64,000 bases of DNA from the NCBI RefSeq assembly GCF_000469325.1, contig NZ_KI271587.1, forward strand, positions 73,604 through 137,603, in the 5' to 3' direction. Below are positions 1 through 8,496 of the stretch, piece by piece. Source of the DNA: Schleiferilactobacillus shenzhenensis LY-73 (GTDB lineage: Bacteria > Bacillota > Bacilli > Lactobacillales > Lactobacillaceae). Under the pieces are notes generated by a model. The model saw nothing but the letters and a program-made list of their open reading frames with translations, ran no database searches and was not told the origin of the DNA. The translations under genes were made by a program, and so were the position numbers. Each line of letters starts with the position of its first letter. Positions within the stretch are counted from its first letter, which is position 1.

Positions 1-741
1 GTCGATCCCCAGGGCCGGCTGTTCACTTACTACCTGGCCCCCGGCCGCTGGGTCGTGGGCGGCCCCGTGAACAACGGCGGCATCGTCTTCCGCTGGGTGC
101 GGGACCAGCTCTTTGCCCCGGAGAAACTCACGGCGGAACAGATGGATGTCGATTCCTATGAATTGCTCACCACGATTGCCAGCAAGATCCCCGCCGGTGC
201 CGATGGCCTCCTGTTCCACCCCTACCTGGGCGGGGAACGGGCGCCCATCTGGGACGCTAACGCCCGGGGCAGCTTCTTCGGCCTCACCCGCCAGCACACC
301 CGCGCCCACATGGTCCGGGCCACCCTGGAAGGCATCGTCTACAATCTTTACATGGTAATGCTGATGATTGAAGGCATTACCGGCAAGCCCCAGGCCATCC
401 AGGCCACCGGCGGCTTCGCCCGCAGCGCGTTGTGGCGCCAGATGCTGGCCGACATCTTCGAGCAGGACGTGAACATCCCCGAGAGTTTCGAAAGCTCCGC
501 CCTGGGGGCCGTCGTCATTGCCATGAAGCGCCTGGGCCTGATCGACGACCTCAGCGCCGTCAAGGATATGGTGGGCGTCACCAACACCCACCACCCGGAT
601 CCCAGCGTCTTCCCAATCTACCGCGAACTGCTGCCGATTTGGATCCGGCTGACCCGGGAACTGTCTACCGAATACACCGCCATCGCCGACTTCCAGCGCC
701 GCCACCCGGACCCCACGGCCCGGATCGCGCCGGAGGACTAG
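1..741 (+). CDS. gntK: Gluconate kinase (FGGY family), 3' part only
   Basis: The reading frame is open from base 1, so the 5' part lies outside the window; about 246 codons remain. The product would phosphorylate gluconate to 6-phosphogluconate in the cytoplasm, feeding the pentose phosphate or phosphoketolase route. The visible part is the C-terminal FGGY domain: an ATP-site stretch reading ATGGFARSALWRQMLADIFE followed by PESFESSALGAVVIAMKRLG, typical of gluconate and xylulose kinases. A gluconate permease gene follows after 24 bases with its own good ribosome site, so the two form a gluconate-use operon. Assignment to gluconate rather than another sugar rests mainly on that neighbour. Confidence 0.88.
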   Translation, partial: VDPQGRLFTYYLAPGRWVVGGPVNNGGIVFRWVRDQLFAPEKLTAEQMDVDSYELLTTIASKIPAGADGLLFHPYLGGERAPIWDANARGSFFGLTRQHTRAHMVRATLEGIVYNLYMVMLMIEGITGKPQAIQATGGFARSALWRQMLADIFEQDVNIPESFESSALGAVVIAMKRLGLIDDLSAVKDMVGVTNTHHPDPSVFPIYRELLPIWIRLTRELSTEYTAIADFQRRHPDPTARIAPED

Positions 742-765
742 GCGTTCAACAAGGAGTGAGTAGAA

Positions 766-2117
766 ATGGACTTAATCGTGCTCGTCATCGGCATCGCCCT
801 GTTGCTCCTATTGATCATCAAATTCAAGATGAACACCTACGTGGCGCTGATCATCACCGCCGTGGCCGTCGCCCTGGGCCTCGGTATGCCGCCGGCGAAG
901 ATCGCCACCAGTATTCAAAATGGGATCGGCGCCCAGCTGGGCGAACTGGCCCTGGTCTTCGGCTTCGGCGCCATGCTCGGCCGCTTGGTGGCCGACGCCG
1001 GCGGCGCTTACCGCATTGCCCACACGCTGATCAATGCGTTTGGTAAGAAACGTATCCAAATCGCCGTGGTGTTGGCGTCCTTCATCATCGGGATTGCCCT
1101 CTTCTTCGAAGTCGGCATTGTCCTGTTGATCCCGATCATCTTCGCCATTGCGGCTGAAGCCGGCGTGCCGATCCTCACGCTGGGTATCCCCATGGCCGCC
1201 GCCCTCTCCGTGACCCACGGCTTCCTGCCGCCCCACCCGGCACCAACCGCCATCGCCACCGCTCTGGGCGCGCCCGCCGGGACGGTCCTGGCCTACGGTA
1301 TCCTGGTGGCCATCCCAGCGGTCTACATCGCCGGCCCGCTCTTTTCTCGGTTCGCCAAGAAAATCGTCCCGGATGCGTTCGCACGCCGGGGAACCTTTCT
1401 GCCCTGGGTCCGCAAAAAGAATTCACCCTGAACCAGACGCCCAGCTTCGGGCTGTCCACGCTGACTTCCCTATTCCCCGTGATTCTCATGGCCATCGCCA
1501 CGGTCTACCAGATGATCGTCCACGGCGGCCGGGCGCCGAAGTCCCCGGGGACGCTGGATAACATCATCAGCTTCATCGGCTCGCCCAGTATTGCGATGCT
1601 CATCTCGCTGCTCTTCGCCATGTGGGCGATGGGCTGGCACCGGCACATTGCGTCGAAGGACATCATGAGCACGCTGGAAGAGGCCGTGAAGTCCATCGCC
1701 ATGCTCCTGCTGGTCATCGGCGGGGGCGGCGCGTTCAAGCAGGTGCTGATCGACGGCGGCGTCGGCGATTCCGTGAAGAATTTGTTCATGGGCAGCAACA
1801 TCTCGCCGCTGATCCTGGGCTGGCTCATCGCCGTCGTGCTGCGCGTCGCCCTGGGCAGTGCCACCGTCGCAGCGATGACCGCTTCCGGCCTGGTGCTGCC
1901 GCTGATGCAGAGTGCCGGGGTCAATCCGGCGTTAATGGTCCTGGCCATCGGCGCGGGCTCCCTGGCGGCCAGCCACGTGAACGATGCGGGGTTCTGGATG
2001 TTCCGGGAGTACTTCGACCTGACCATCAAGCAGACGCTGCTGACGTGGACGTTGTTGGAGACCATTATTTCGGTGGTGGGGCTGGGCGGCGTGCTGTTGT
2101 TGAGTTTGGTGGTGTAG
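766..2117 (+). pseudogene. gntP: Gluconate permease GntP family, frameshifted
   Basis: Multi-pass gluconate:H+ symporter of the GntP family. The start ATG has AAGGAGTG upstream. The first 205 or so codons run in one frame (through SVTHGFLPPHPAPTAIA, a GntP hallmark), then the frame is lost and stops at 1431. From about 1389 the next frame continues without a break through ETPSFGLS-like residues (TPSFGLSTLTSLFPVILM) to ASHVNDAGFWMFREYF and a stop at 2117. Adding one G to the run at 1388-1391 restores a 450-residue protein, the usual family length. Either a single-base deletion has inactivated the gene or the base was missed in sequencing. Confidence 0.88.
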
Positions 2118-2250
2118 TTTGCCGTGAGAAAGGCGTGGCGGGGACTGCCTGGCTTGGGGGCCGGGATAAGCCGCTAAACTTGTCTCTCACGCGAACCATC
2201 CCACATTACCATCTATCCTTAGCTGTCAAGACCCGTGCAGAACAAAAAAG

Positions 2251-2335
2251 AAAACAAGGCTAGGACCAACTTCACTGATCAGCCCCGCCGAATCGTGCGC
2301 AGACAGTGAGTGCGGTCCTAGCTTTTGTTTTTATA
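2251..2335 (+). terminator. Hairpin terminator after gntK-gntP
   Basis: The arms GCTAGGACC (2259-2267) and GGTCCTAGC (2314-2322) pair perfectly and are followed by TTTTGTTTTT. The loop is long (46 bases) and can form a small inner CACTG/CAGTG stem. Read on the plus strand it fits a terminator for the gluconate operon. The unusually long loop also leaves room for a regulated structure. Confidence 0.6.
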
Positions 2336-2408
2336 TCATCTGATATATCACTTGCCAGTTATCTCTTCGACCGAGATAATAGAGACCGAAAGAGAAAGGA
2401 AGGCGGCC

Positions 2409-3080
2409 ATTATCGTTAATACATTACCGGAGCGCTGGACCGGCCTGATTGTGGGGCTGTTACTGAACGCGATGGGCCAGGGTCTATGTATCGTGGGCGC
2501 GATGGGCAGTGGGATTTGGACGGCGGCAGCGATCAATCTGAATGCCTGGCAAGGGTGGAATATTGGCATCATTCTGTTTGTCAGCGGTATTCTCAGTGCC
2601 CTGACCAACCAGTTTCTGATTCACCGCGTCGACCTGCCCCGTTTTGTCGCCGAAGTGGCCTATGCCTTCCTCTACGGCTATTTCGTCAACATCTTCACCT
2701 GGCTGTTCACGGCGCTGGGTGTGGGCAGCTGGCCCGTGCTGGCGCGTGCGTTCGTGTCGTGCTTCGGGGTGGTCACCTTTGGCATCGCCATCTCCCTCTA
2801 TCAGCGGGCGAACTTGATCATGCACCCCAACGACGATACGAGCAACATCCTCCGCTTCCGGTACCTCCACGGCAACGCCACCGCTTCCCAGCTGGTAGAC
2901 TTCATCCCGCCGATCATCGCGATTATTATCACCTGGGCGTTCTCCGGTAAGCTTTTGGGCATCAACGTCGCCACCGTCTTCTCCATGCTCTTCAACGGTG
3001 TCATCATCGCCTGGTCCGATACCCACATTTGGCCCCGTCTGAAGCACAACTTCAAGATTCAGCCGGCGGGCAGAAAATAG
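2409..3080 (+). CDS. YczE/YitT-like integral membrane protein
   Basis: About 223 residues with five or six hydrophobic segments. It resembles the YczE/YyaS group of membrane proteins: an N-terminal GLIVGLLLNAMGQGLCI segment, then NLNAWQGWNIG and LIMHPNDDTSN between helices. The function of this group is not established. The reading frame has no ATG or GTG near a ribosome site. The only strong one, AAAGGAAGG at 2395-2403, sits five bases before an ATT codon (MIVNTLPERW if initiated there), so I place the start at ATT 2409. A TTG at 2325 or 2352 is possible but lacks a ribosome site. A bidirectional terminator follows. Confidence 0.7.
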   Translation: MIVNTLPERWTGLIVGLLLNAMGQGLCIVGAMGSGIWTAAAINLNAWQGWNIGIILFVSGILSALTNQFLIHRVDLPRFVAEVAYAFLYGYFVNIFTWLFTALGVGSWPVLARAFVSCFGVVTFGIAISLYQRANLIMHPNDDTSNILRFRYLHGNATASQLVDFIPPIIAIIITWAFSGKLLGINVATVFSMLFNGVIIAWSDTHIWPRLKHNFKIQPAGRK

Positions 3081-3122
3081 ACCAGTCCCAACGTTTTCCA
3101 AACGTCAGGACTGGTCTTTCTT
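3080..3122. terminator. Bidirectional terminator
   Basis: GACCAGTCC (3080-3088) and GGACTGGTC (3108-3116) form a 9-bp stem with an inner ACG/CGT pairing, flanked by TTTCTTT on the plus side and AAAA on the other. It lies between two convergent genes and can serve both. Confidence 0.8.
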
Positions 3123-3133
3123 TACTTTTCAAG

Positions 3134-3478
3134 TTATTCCGCGTCCGCCGCCAGCTCGGCCACCCGCAGCGGCACCTGAATCGTCTCCGTCCGCGGTCCC
3201 TGCACATCGGGGTACACCACGGTCAGGGTCAATGTGACATCATTGGTCTCACTGACATGGGTGGCCTTCAGTTCAACGGCACTGGCTTCCGGGTAGTAGC
3301 CGATGATCTCAGCCAGTTCGTCCTGGACGCCGCTGGCGGTGAGGCGCTCGGCGACACCTTCGTAGCGGTCCGTCGTGCGGGAGAACTGTTTCCCGGGGAA
3401 GGTTTTTTCTAAGTACATACCCAAGTCAGCGGTCAGCTTGGTTTTGTCGGTGGTAATCACGGTGGTTTGAATCGTCAT
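3134..3478 (-). CDS. Hypothetical protein, 114 residues
   Basis: I do not recognise this family. It is a small soluble protein of mixed alpha/beta look, with alternating hydrophobic stretches (VTLTLTVVYP, ETIQVPLRV) that suggest a beta sheet and no signal peptide or membrane segment. The start ATG has AAGAAAGGA eight bases upstream. It is transcribed alone, divergent from the flavin operon. The spacer between them holds a perfect GC palindrome, ACCGCGG-TCG-CCGCGGT (3547-3563), which could be an operator. Confidence 0.7.
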   Translation of the reverse strand: MTIQTTVITTDKTKLTADLGMYLEKTFPGKQFSRTTDRYEGVAERLTASGVQDELAEIIGYYPEASAVELKATHVSETNDVTLTLTVVYPDVQGPRTETIQVPLRVAELAADAE

Positions 3479-3642
3479 GGGTGAGGGTCCTTTCTTCCAT
3501 TCAGCATGTCTTCAGGGTACTGGTTTTGGCCGAGCAGTGCAACCGTACCGCGGTCGCCGCGGTCATCATTCAGACGAGCAAAAATAACAAATAATTCGCA
3601 ATTCTCCAGTATACTGAAAGCACTTCAATGGAGGTGGACGCG

Positions 3643-4125
3643 ATGTATCGGAAAATCGTGGGTTTGCTCCTGACGGTTGCTGTGGCTCTGGCCATGATCA
3701 TTGATACGTATCTGGTATTCTTCAAGAAAAGCGAGACCGCTGCGCCGGCGGCGAGTGCAACTAAAAATAACACAACGGGTGATTCTGGCACGACCGGTAA
3801 CACAACGGCCACGACGAAAACTGCAGGCCTGAAAGACGGTACTTATACCGGCAAATCAGTGGACACGCCCCATGGGGCGGTCCAATTGCAGATTGTCGTC
3901 AAGTCTGGGCAAATCAGCACGGTCAACGTGCTGGCGTATCCCAATGAAGAGCGGCGTTCAGAGCAGATCAATGCCCAGGCACTGCCCGTTCTAAAAGAAG
4001 AGGCGTTGAAGGCCCAAAGCGGAGCCATCCAGCAAGTTTCCGGGGCGACCGAGACCAGCGACGGCTTCCAGGAATCCCTGCAAAACGCGGTGACCTTGGC
4101 CCAGGAAGGGAGGACGACCCAATGA
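3643..4125 (+). CDS. Membrane-anchored FMN-binding domain protein
   Basis: 160 residues: an N-terminal membrane segment (about 5-25), a Thr/Ala/Gly-rich linker (30-62), then an FMN_bind domain (65-155) as in RnfG, NqrC and PplA. The motif SGATETS at 133-139 matches the site where ApbE attaches FMN to a threonine, expected at Thr136. The domain would sit outside the membrane and carry electrons on covalent flavin. The start is ATG 3643 because GGAGGTGG (3630-3637) precedes it; the ATG at 3628 has no such site. The stop overlaps the start of the apbE gene, so translation is probably coupled. Confidence 0.88.
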   Translation: MYRKIVGLLLTVAVALAMIIDTYLVFFKKSETAAPAASATKNNTTGDSGTTGNTTATTKTAGLKDGTYTGKSVDTPHGAVQLQIVVKSGQISTVNVLAYPNEERRSEQINAQALPVLKEEALKAQSGAIQQVSGATETSDGFQESLQNAVTLAQEGRTTQ

Positions 4126-4907
4126 CTGCACCGGTCTTGCTTCACCGCCTGATTCACCAGATGAACGTGCCTTTCATCGTGAGTCTAGCCGTTACCGACC
4201 GGGCCGCCGGTGAAGCACTGCTCGGCCCGGCCGCCGCCCAAGTGGCCGCTGAGCTGGCACGGATCGATCGCGCCTATTCGCCCTTCCGGTCAGACTCGCT
4301 GGTGCGCCGGTACCAGGCTGGTGACCAAAGTATTCTGTTGAATGATCCAGAATTTCAGCAGATCTACGCGGCGGTGCTGGCGGCCACCGAGACCACGCAA
4401 GGCGATTTCGACCCGTTCTTCAACGGTCCCTTTGATCCCACCGGCTACGTGAAGGGCTGGGCAGTGGCCCAGGTCACCCGAGCCTTTCTCACCCCCTTGC
4501 TGAACGACCCGGCCGTCGTGGCGGTGGGAGTCAACGGCGGCGGCGACATGCAGCTGGCGACACGGCCGGGAAGCACCTTCCAGTGGCACGTGGGCATCGA
4601 GGATCCGGCCGACCCCCAGCGGCTGATTGCTGCCTATACCGTCGCTACCGGCGCCGTCGCCACGTCGGGGACCAGCAAGCGGGGCGAGCACATCCTGCGC
4701 CGCGGCCCGGCGGACTTGGCCCAGGTGACGATTCTGGCCCCGAACCTGACCGCCGCCGATGTTTGGGCCACCGCCGGCTTGGCGGGCGGGCAGGTGCGGC
4801 TGCTTGACCATATTGCCCAGGCCCAGCTGACCGGGCTGTTCGTCACCGCCGCCCACCGCGTGCAGCCATTCGCAAAGGGGGTGCTGGCCAATGCTCAAAC
4901 GGCATAA
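4122..4907 (+). CDS. apbE: FAD:protein FMN transferase (ApbE family)
   Basis: 261 residues. ApbE enzymes cleave FAD and attach FMN through a phosphoester to a Thr or Ser of target proteins outside the membrane. Family features are FSPFRSDS-like IDRAYSPFRSDSLVRRY near residue 50, DPTGYVKGWAV (about 108-118), VGVNGGGDMQ (about 135-144), VATSGTSKRGEHI (about 180) and ADVWATAGL (about 212). The HIDP element after the TSG motif is diverged. No clear signal peptide is visible, so it may act from the cytoplasm or be exported in an unusual way. It overlaps the FMN_bind gene by four bases (ATGA) and the reductase gene by 17, marking one operon. Confidence 0.88.
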   Translation: MTAPVLLHRLIHQMNVPFIVSLAVTDRAAGEALLGPAAAQVAAELARIDRAYSPFRSDSLVRRYQAGDQSILLNDPEFQQIYAAVLAATETTQGDFDPFFNGPFDPTGYVKGWAVAQVTRAFLTPLLNDPAVVAVGVNGGGDMQLATRPGSTFQWHVGIEDPADPQRLIAAYTVATGAVATSGTSKRGEHILRRGPADLAQVTILAPNLTAADVWATAGLAGGQVRLLDHIAQAQLTGLFVTAAHRVQPFAKGVLANAQTA

Positions 4908-6177
4908 CTTCGCCCTCGGCCTGGCCTGGCTGACGGTGCTCTTCCTCGTGCCTCTGCCCTTCCTTCAGACGGTGAGCACCGGCCTGCCCGCCATCTATAA
5001 CGACCAGCGCCAAGCCATTCTTTACGGCACCATCGCCTATGCCTGGATGCTCGCCGCCATCTACCTGAGCACCCGGCCTCGCTGGCTTGACCGGCTCATT
5101 GGCCTGCCCGAGATGTATATGATCCATGGGTTGGTCAGCATCGCGGCCATCGCCTTGGCTTACCTGCACAAGACGGGCACGACCTCCGAGGGCTGGACCA
5201 AGACCACCGGCGACTGGGCATTCAACCTCTTCCTGGCGGTGATGCTCTATTCCCTGATTTTTCTCGCCAGCTGGCTGACCAGCCGGATCCCGCCCCTGGC
5301 CCAGCTCAAGACCTGGTTAGAAAAGGTGTTCCACCATGAATTCAACGTCTGGGTGCACCGGCTCAATCTGGTCGCCACGGTCCTGGTATTCATCCACGTT
5401 CTGCTGATTTCGTACATCCGGGCGATCATACCCTTCATGGCCTGGTTCTTAGGGGCATCAGTCCTGGTGGCCGGCAGCTACCTCTGGGCCAAGCTAGGGC
5501 CCAGGGCCGCGGGCGAGTTGGTAGCGAATGTCCCCTTGGCGCCGAACTTGCAAGAATTAACGATTCGGCTGCCCCGCCGTCCGCGCGGCCTGGATTTGTA
5601 TCCGGGGGATTTCATCTTTCTCAGCTTTCCCGAATTGGTCGGCTTGAGCGAACCGCATCCGTTCTCGCTGGCCAATGACCCCCAGGCCGACGGACACCGC
5701 ATTCGGCTGGCCATTCGCGGTGACGGGGACTTCACTCGCTTACTGGCCGCCGTACCGGTCCCCCAGGCCGTCCAGGTGCAGGGCGGGTACGGCCGCTACC
5801 ACGCCTTTCTGCAAGAACAACGGCCGGCCCACGTGGTGATGATCGCCGGCGGGACCGGGGTGGTGCCGCTGCTGTCGCTGCTGGCGGCGCCCCCTGCCCC
5901 AGCGGTGCCGACAACGGTCTTCTATAACGCCAGCACGGTGGCCAGTATGCTCTATCCGGACCAATTCACGGCATGGGAAAAGCGCCCGGCCCTCACCGTG
6001 TATCGGCGGGTCGGACGCTTCTCGGACGACGATGTGCTCAGCCGGCTGCCCGCCGACCTGCACGATGTGGCCGTCCTCATCGGCGGTCCGGCTGTGATGG
6101 CCCGCCACTGGATCAAGGTATTGACCCAGCAAGGCATCGGCCGCGGGCAGATCTACTATGAGGCCTTCACTTGGTAA
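4891..6177 (+). CDS. Ferric-reductase-like flavocytochrome protein
   Basis: 428 residues. The N-terminal half has about six membrane helices of the ferric-reductase/NOX type, with histidines in helices (MYMIHGLVS near 74, HEFNVWVHRLNLVATVLVFIH near 148-168) suited to bind heme. The C-terminal half is a ferredoxin-reductase module: HPFSLAND (about 255-262) for FAD, VQGGYGRYHAF, and MIAGGTGVVPLLSLL (about 315-330) for NAD(P)H. It would pass electrons from cytoplasmic NAD(P)H across the membrane. With the preceding FMN-binding protein and ApbE it forms a plausible trans-membrane flavin electron chain. The final acceptor is unknown. Confidence 0.85.
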   Translation: MLKRHNFALGLAWLTVLFLVPLPFLQTVSTGLPAIYNDQRQAILYGTIAYAWMLAAIYLSTRPRWLDRLIGLPEMYMIHGLVSIAAIALAYLHKTGTTSEGWTKTTGDWAFNLFLAVMLYSLIFLASWLTSRIPPLAQLKTWLEKVFHHEFNVWVHRLNLVATVLVFIHVLLISYIRAIIPFMAWFLGASVLVAGSYLWAKLGPRAAGELVANVPLAPNLQELTIRLPRRPRGLDLYPGDFIFLSFPELVGLSEPHPFSLANDPQADGHRIRLAIRGDGDFTRLLAAVPVPQAVQVQGGYGRYHAFLQEQRPAHVVMIAGGTGVVPLLSLLAAPPAPAVPTTVFYNASTVASMLYPDQFTAWEKRPALTVYRRVGRFSDDDVLSRLPADLHDVAVLIGGPAVMARHWIKVLTQQGIGRGQIYYEAFTW

Positions 6178-6183
6178 ACAGGA

Positions 6184-7290
6184 CTAAGCAGTTAGGGTAA
6201 GCAGGAACCAGCCCACCGCTCCCATGACCACCAGACCGATGCCGTTGAGCGCGGCAAACCCGGCGAAGAATCGCCGCGGACTGGCGCTGCCCTCAGCACA
6301 ATACTGCTTGAACGTCAACAGGTTGGCCATGGAGGCCACCAGGCTGCCTAAGCCGCCCAGATTGGCACCGTAAATCAAGGCTTGGGCATGGCCGGTGAAG
6401 CGGGCCAGCAGGATCGTCGCCGGCACGTTGCTGATGAATTGACTGACCCCCAAAGCGCTGAAGTAGACCGACAGATGGTCGCCTTCCAGCGCCTTTAACG
6501 TGTCAGAAATCACGCTCACCTGGGAGATGTTGCTGACGACGACGAAGAACAGCACGAAGGTGAGCACCAAGGCGTAGTCCACATTCGCCATGATGCGGGG
6601 CGCCACCCCCAGGGCGACGATGATCGCCACGCAGGTTCCCACATACGGCGGGATAATTTTGAACACGCCCAAGAAGATGAGCAGCGCGACGCCCAAGGCA
6701 ACAATGAACGGCCGCGGCGCAATCTGCACGTTGGCGATGCTGATGGTCGGCACTGGCCGGGGTTCGACGAAGAAGCTCAAAGCGAAGAGAAAGAGGATGC
6801 TGCACACCGCCAGCGGCAGTGACCAGCGGAAGAACGTGCTGGGAGCCACCGTGAAGTGGGAGACCAGAAAGATGTTATGGGGATTGCCGAAGGGCGTCAC
6901 CGCACTGCCCAGGTTGGCCGTCATGCCGATCAGCGACACCGGCAGGATCTGGGGCAGCTGGTGCTTGCGGGCAATCCGCAGGTACAGCGGCACCAGGGTC
7001 AGCACGGTGATATCGTTGGTCAAAAACATGCCAGACCCAAACGCCAGCAGCATGAACATCCACGTCAGCCGCCGGGCATCCGGCGCGTGGCTGGTCAAAT
7101 GGTACGCGGCCACGTCCAATACGTGCAGGTACTCAAAGATCTGAATCAGCGTGAGCATCCCCAGCACCGACCACAGGGTGGCGAAGTGAATATCCGCTAA
7201 GCGCGGCCGCGCCAAAAGCAGGCTCAGGCCCGCGATCACCGTGGTGATCTGCAAGACCCGGTCGCTGGCGATCCTTTTCCAAACAGCCAT
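6184..7290 (-). CDS. ArsB/SLC13-type ion permease
   Basis: 368 residues with ten or so membrane helices of the ion-transporter superfamily (ArsB/NhaD/CitMHS). Typical pieces are FLTNDITVLTLVPL (about 89-102), MTANLGSAVTPFGNPHNI (about 123-140) and, in the C-terminal repeat, SQFISNVPATILLARF followed by GANLGGLGSLVASMANL. The paired TN and SNVPA elements are the substrate-site signatures of the superfamily. The substrate cannot be read from sequence: arsenite, a dicarboxylate or Na+ are all possible. It converges on the flavin operon and is transcribed alone. Confidence 0.8.
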   Translation of the reverse strand: MAVWKRIASDRVLQITTVIAGLSLLLARPRLADIHFATLWSVLGMLTLIQIFEYLHVLDVAAYHLTSHAPDARRLTWMFMLLAFGSGMFLTNDITVLTLVPLYLRIARKHQLPQILPVSLIGMTANLGSAVTPFGNPHNIFLVSHFTVAPSTFFRWSLPLAVCSILFLFALSFFVEPRPVPTISIANVQIAPRPFIVALGVALLIFLGVFKIIPPYVGTCVAIIVALGVAPRIMANVDYALVLTFVLFFVVVSNISQVSVISDTLKALEGDHLSVYFSALGVSQFISNVPATILLARFTGHAQALIYGANLGGLGSLVASMANLLTFKQYCAEGSASPRRFFAGFAALNGIGLVVMGAVGWFLLTLTA

Positions 7291-7464
7291 GGCAAACCTC
7301 TCTCAACCCAGATAACGCGTGCGGGTCCCAAACCAGACCGCCCGTGCAAGTAAAAACCGAACGTTTCCATTTTGCACCTTTTTGGGCGGGGGTACAAGGT
7401 AGGGTAAATGCTCGCTTGTAACAGGAATCTATAAATGGTTACAACTATAATCTGAGTAAAAAAA
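7291..7464. other. Intergenic stretch without a gene
   Basis: No coding frame with a ribosome site was found. It holds a 7-bp inverted repeat TTGTAAC/GTTACAA (7416-7422 and 7438-7444) next to a TATAAT (7446-7451) without a matching -35 element. Confidence 0.4.
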
Positions 7465-7553
7465 GGAACGAAATAACCCCCTTCTCCTGCACGTCACACC
7501 AAGGTTCTGGATTAGTACTGAGTGCGCCAGGAGTGGGAGGTTATCCCAGTTCC
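7465..7553 (-). terminator. Long stepped hairpin terminator of module A
   Basis: Three successive pairings, GGAAC/GTTCC, ATAACC/GGTTAT and CTCCTG/CAGGAG, link 7465-7489 with 7528-7553. Read on the minus strand the structure ends in a run of seven T just below 7465. It fits the end of the operon holding the small membrane protein and secreted protein genes. Confidence 0.55.
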
Positions 7554-7576
7554 TCTCGTTTGTGCGAGAACCGAAC

Positions 7577-7756
7577 TCAATGTCGCGGTTTCAACATTGC
7601 CCAGATGAAAGTCACTACCGCACATATAGAAATGATAATCGCACACCAATCGTGCACAATTCTCGGCATGCCGGCCAGGTCGCCAAAAAGGACCAAGAGT
7701 GCGGCCAAGAGTAACGTCAAATAGATTACTACTAACATGGCTTTTTTTGAATGCAT
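7577..7756 (-). CDS. Small two-helix membrane protein, module A
   Basis: 59 residues, beginning MHSKKAMLVVIYLTLLLAA and ending WAMLKPRH. GAGGTGAT lies six bases before the ATG. Two hydrophobic segments (about 6-24 and 36-54) are joined by a short loop with GMPRIVHDW. The gene starts 23 bases after the stop of the secreted-protein gene and the pair shares the downstream terminator. The layout, secreted protein followed by a tiny membrane protein, is typical of toxin/immunity pairs, but no homology to a known immunity protein is visible. A comparable pair lies at 44425-45346. Confidence 0.65.
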   Translation of the reverse strand: MHSKKAMLVVIYLTLLLAALLVLFGDLAGMPRIVHDWCAIIISICAVVTFIWAMLKPRH

Positions 7757-7779
7757 GATATCACCTCAAATTTATGGGT

Positions 7780-8421
7780 CTATCCGATAGACACTGTTTG
7801 TTGGGGGATACTGCTCTTCACTGCGTATGCCAATTTTGTATAGCTGGAGTCTTCATACATATAGTAATCGTCCTCGATATACACCTTTCCGTTTCCAGCC
7901 GGAGCGACATACCTCTTTCTCATAACATAGTAGGGTGAGACATAGCCATCACTAACCAGGTCATGAATGGCCGCTGCACCACTTGCACCTGTTAAAACTA
8001 CTCCGGCGATGCCCAGTGCAGCCTTGATCTTAGCGGCTTTGACAACGATTGAAAGGCCTGTAACGCCAAGGCCGGCAATTGACAGAATGTCACCTGCCAC
8101 TGCCGCTTCCCGAGCTGTTGCACGCCCGTCATAATAGTTCCGTTCAAACTGCCAATCATAGCTATAGGTGGAACCACTAAATTCGCCAGTCTTAGATTCT
8201 CCATATTGCATTTGTTGTTTGCGGGCATCTGACAACACGGGTGCGTTGTCGATGATAGTTTTCTGTTGCGGTGTGAGAGCTACCGCTTTACTACCGCCTT
8301 TTACGTTTTCGGTTGTAGCCTGCTGCTCAGTTGCAGTGTCCGCTGCCGCAATTGTTGGTGCAATTGTACCAATAATCAATGCTGTGGCAGAAGTGGCAAT
8401 CATACTTTTGATAAGCTTCAT
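7780..8421 (-). CDS. Secreted protein with hydrophobic core, module A
   Basis: 213 residues. A signal peptide is clear: MKLIKS, a hydrophobic stretch, then APTIAAADT, giving cleavage near residue 30. A polar region (30-105) is followed by a hydrophobic, Gly/Ala-rich segment (about 115-165: GLGVTGLSIVVKAAKIKAAL) and a Tyr-rich tail with YYVMRKRYVAP and EDDYYMYED. AAGGAG lies nine bases before the chosen ATG. The order of parts (signal, polar part with an aromatic W.F motif, hydrophobic core, Tyr-rich tail) is shared with the gene at 44804-45346. A secreted toxin or surface-active protein is possible; I do not recognise the family. Confidence 0.7.
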   Translation of the reverse strand: MKLIKSMIATSATALIIGTIAPTIAAADTATEQQATTENVKGGSKAVALTPQQKTIIDNAPVLSDARKQQMQYGESKTGEFSGSTYSYDWQFERNYYDGRATAREAAVAGDILSIAGLGVTGLSIVVKAAKIKAALGIAGVVLTGASGAAAIHDLVSDGYVSPYYVMRKRYVAPAGNGKVYIEDDYYMYEDSSYTKLAYAVKSSIPQQTVSIG

Positions 8422-8467
8422 AAGTAGACACTCCTTAATATGCAAGTACCGAGGTTCCAACACACAA

Positions 8468-8496
8468 AGAATATATGTTTACATTCTTACAGTCAA
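8468..8496 (-). promoter_or_regulatory. Promoter of module A
   Basis: On the minus strand TTGACT (8491-8496) and TATTCT (8468-8473) are 17 bases apart, followed by the ribosome site and ATG at 8421. Confidence 0.6.

Noticed and set aside
2325..2408. TTG start at 2325 for the YczE-like gene
   Set aside because: It lies in the terminator T-run, has no ribosome site and would add a polar charged leader atypical for the family.
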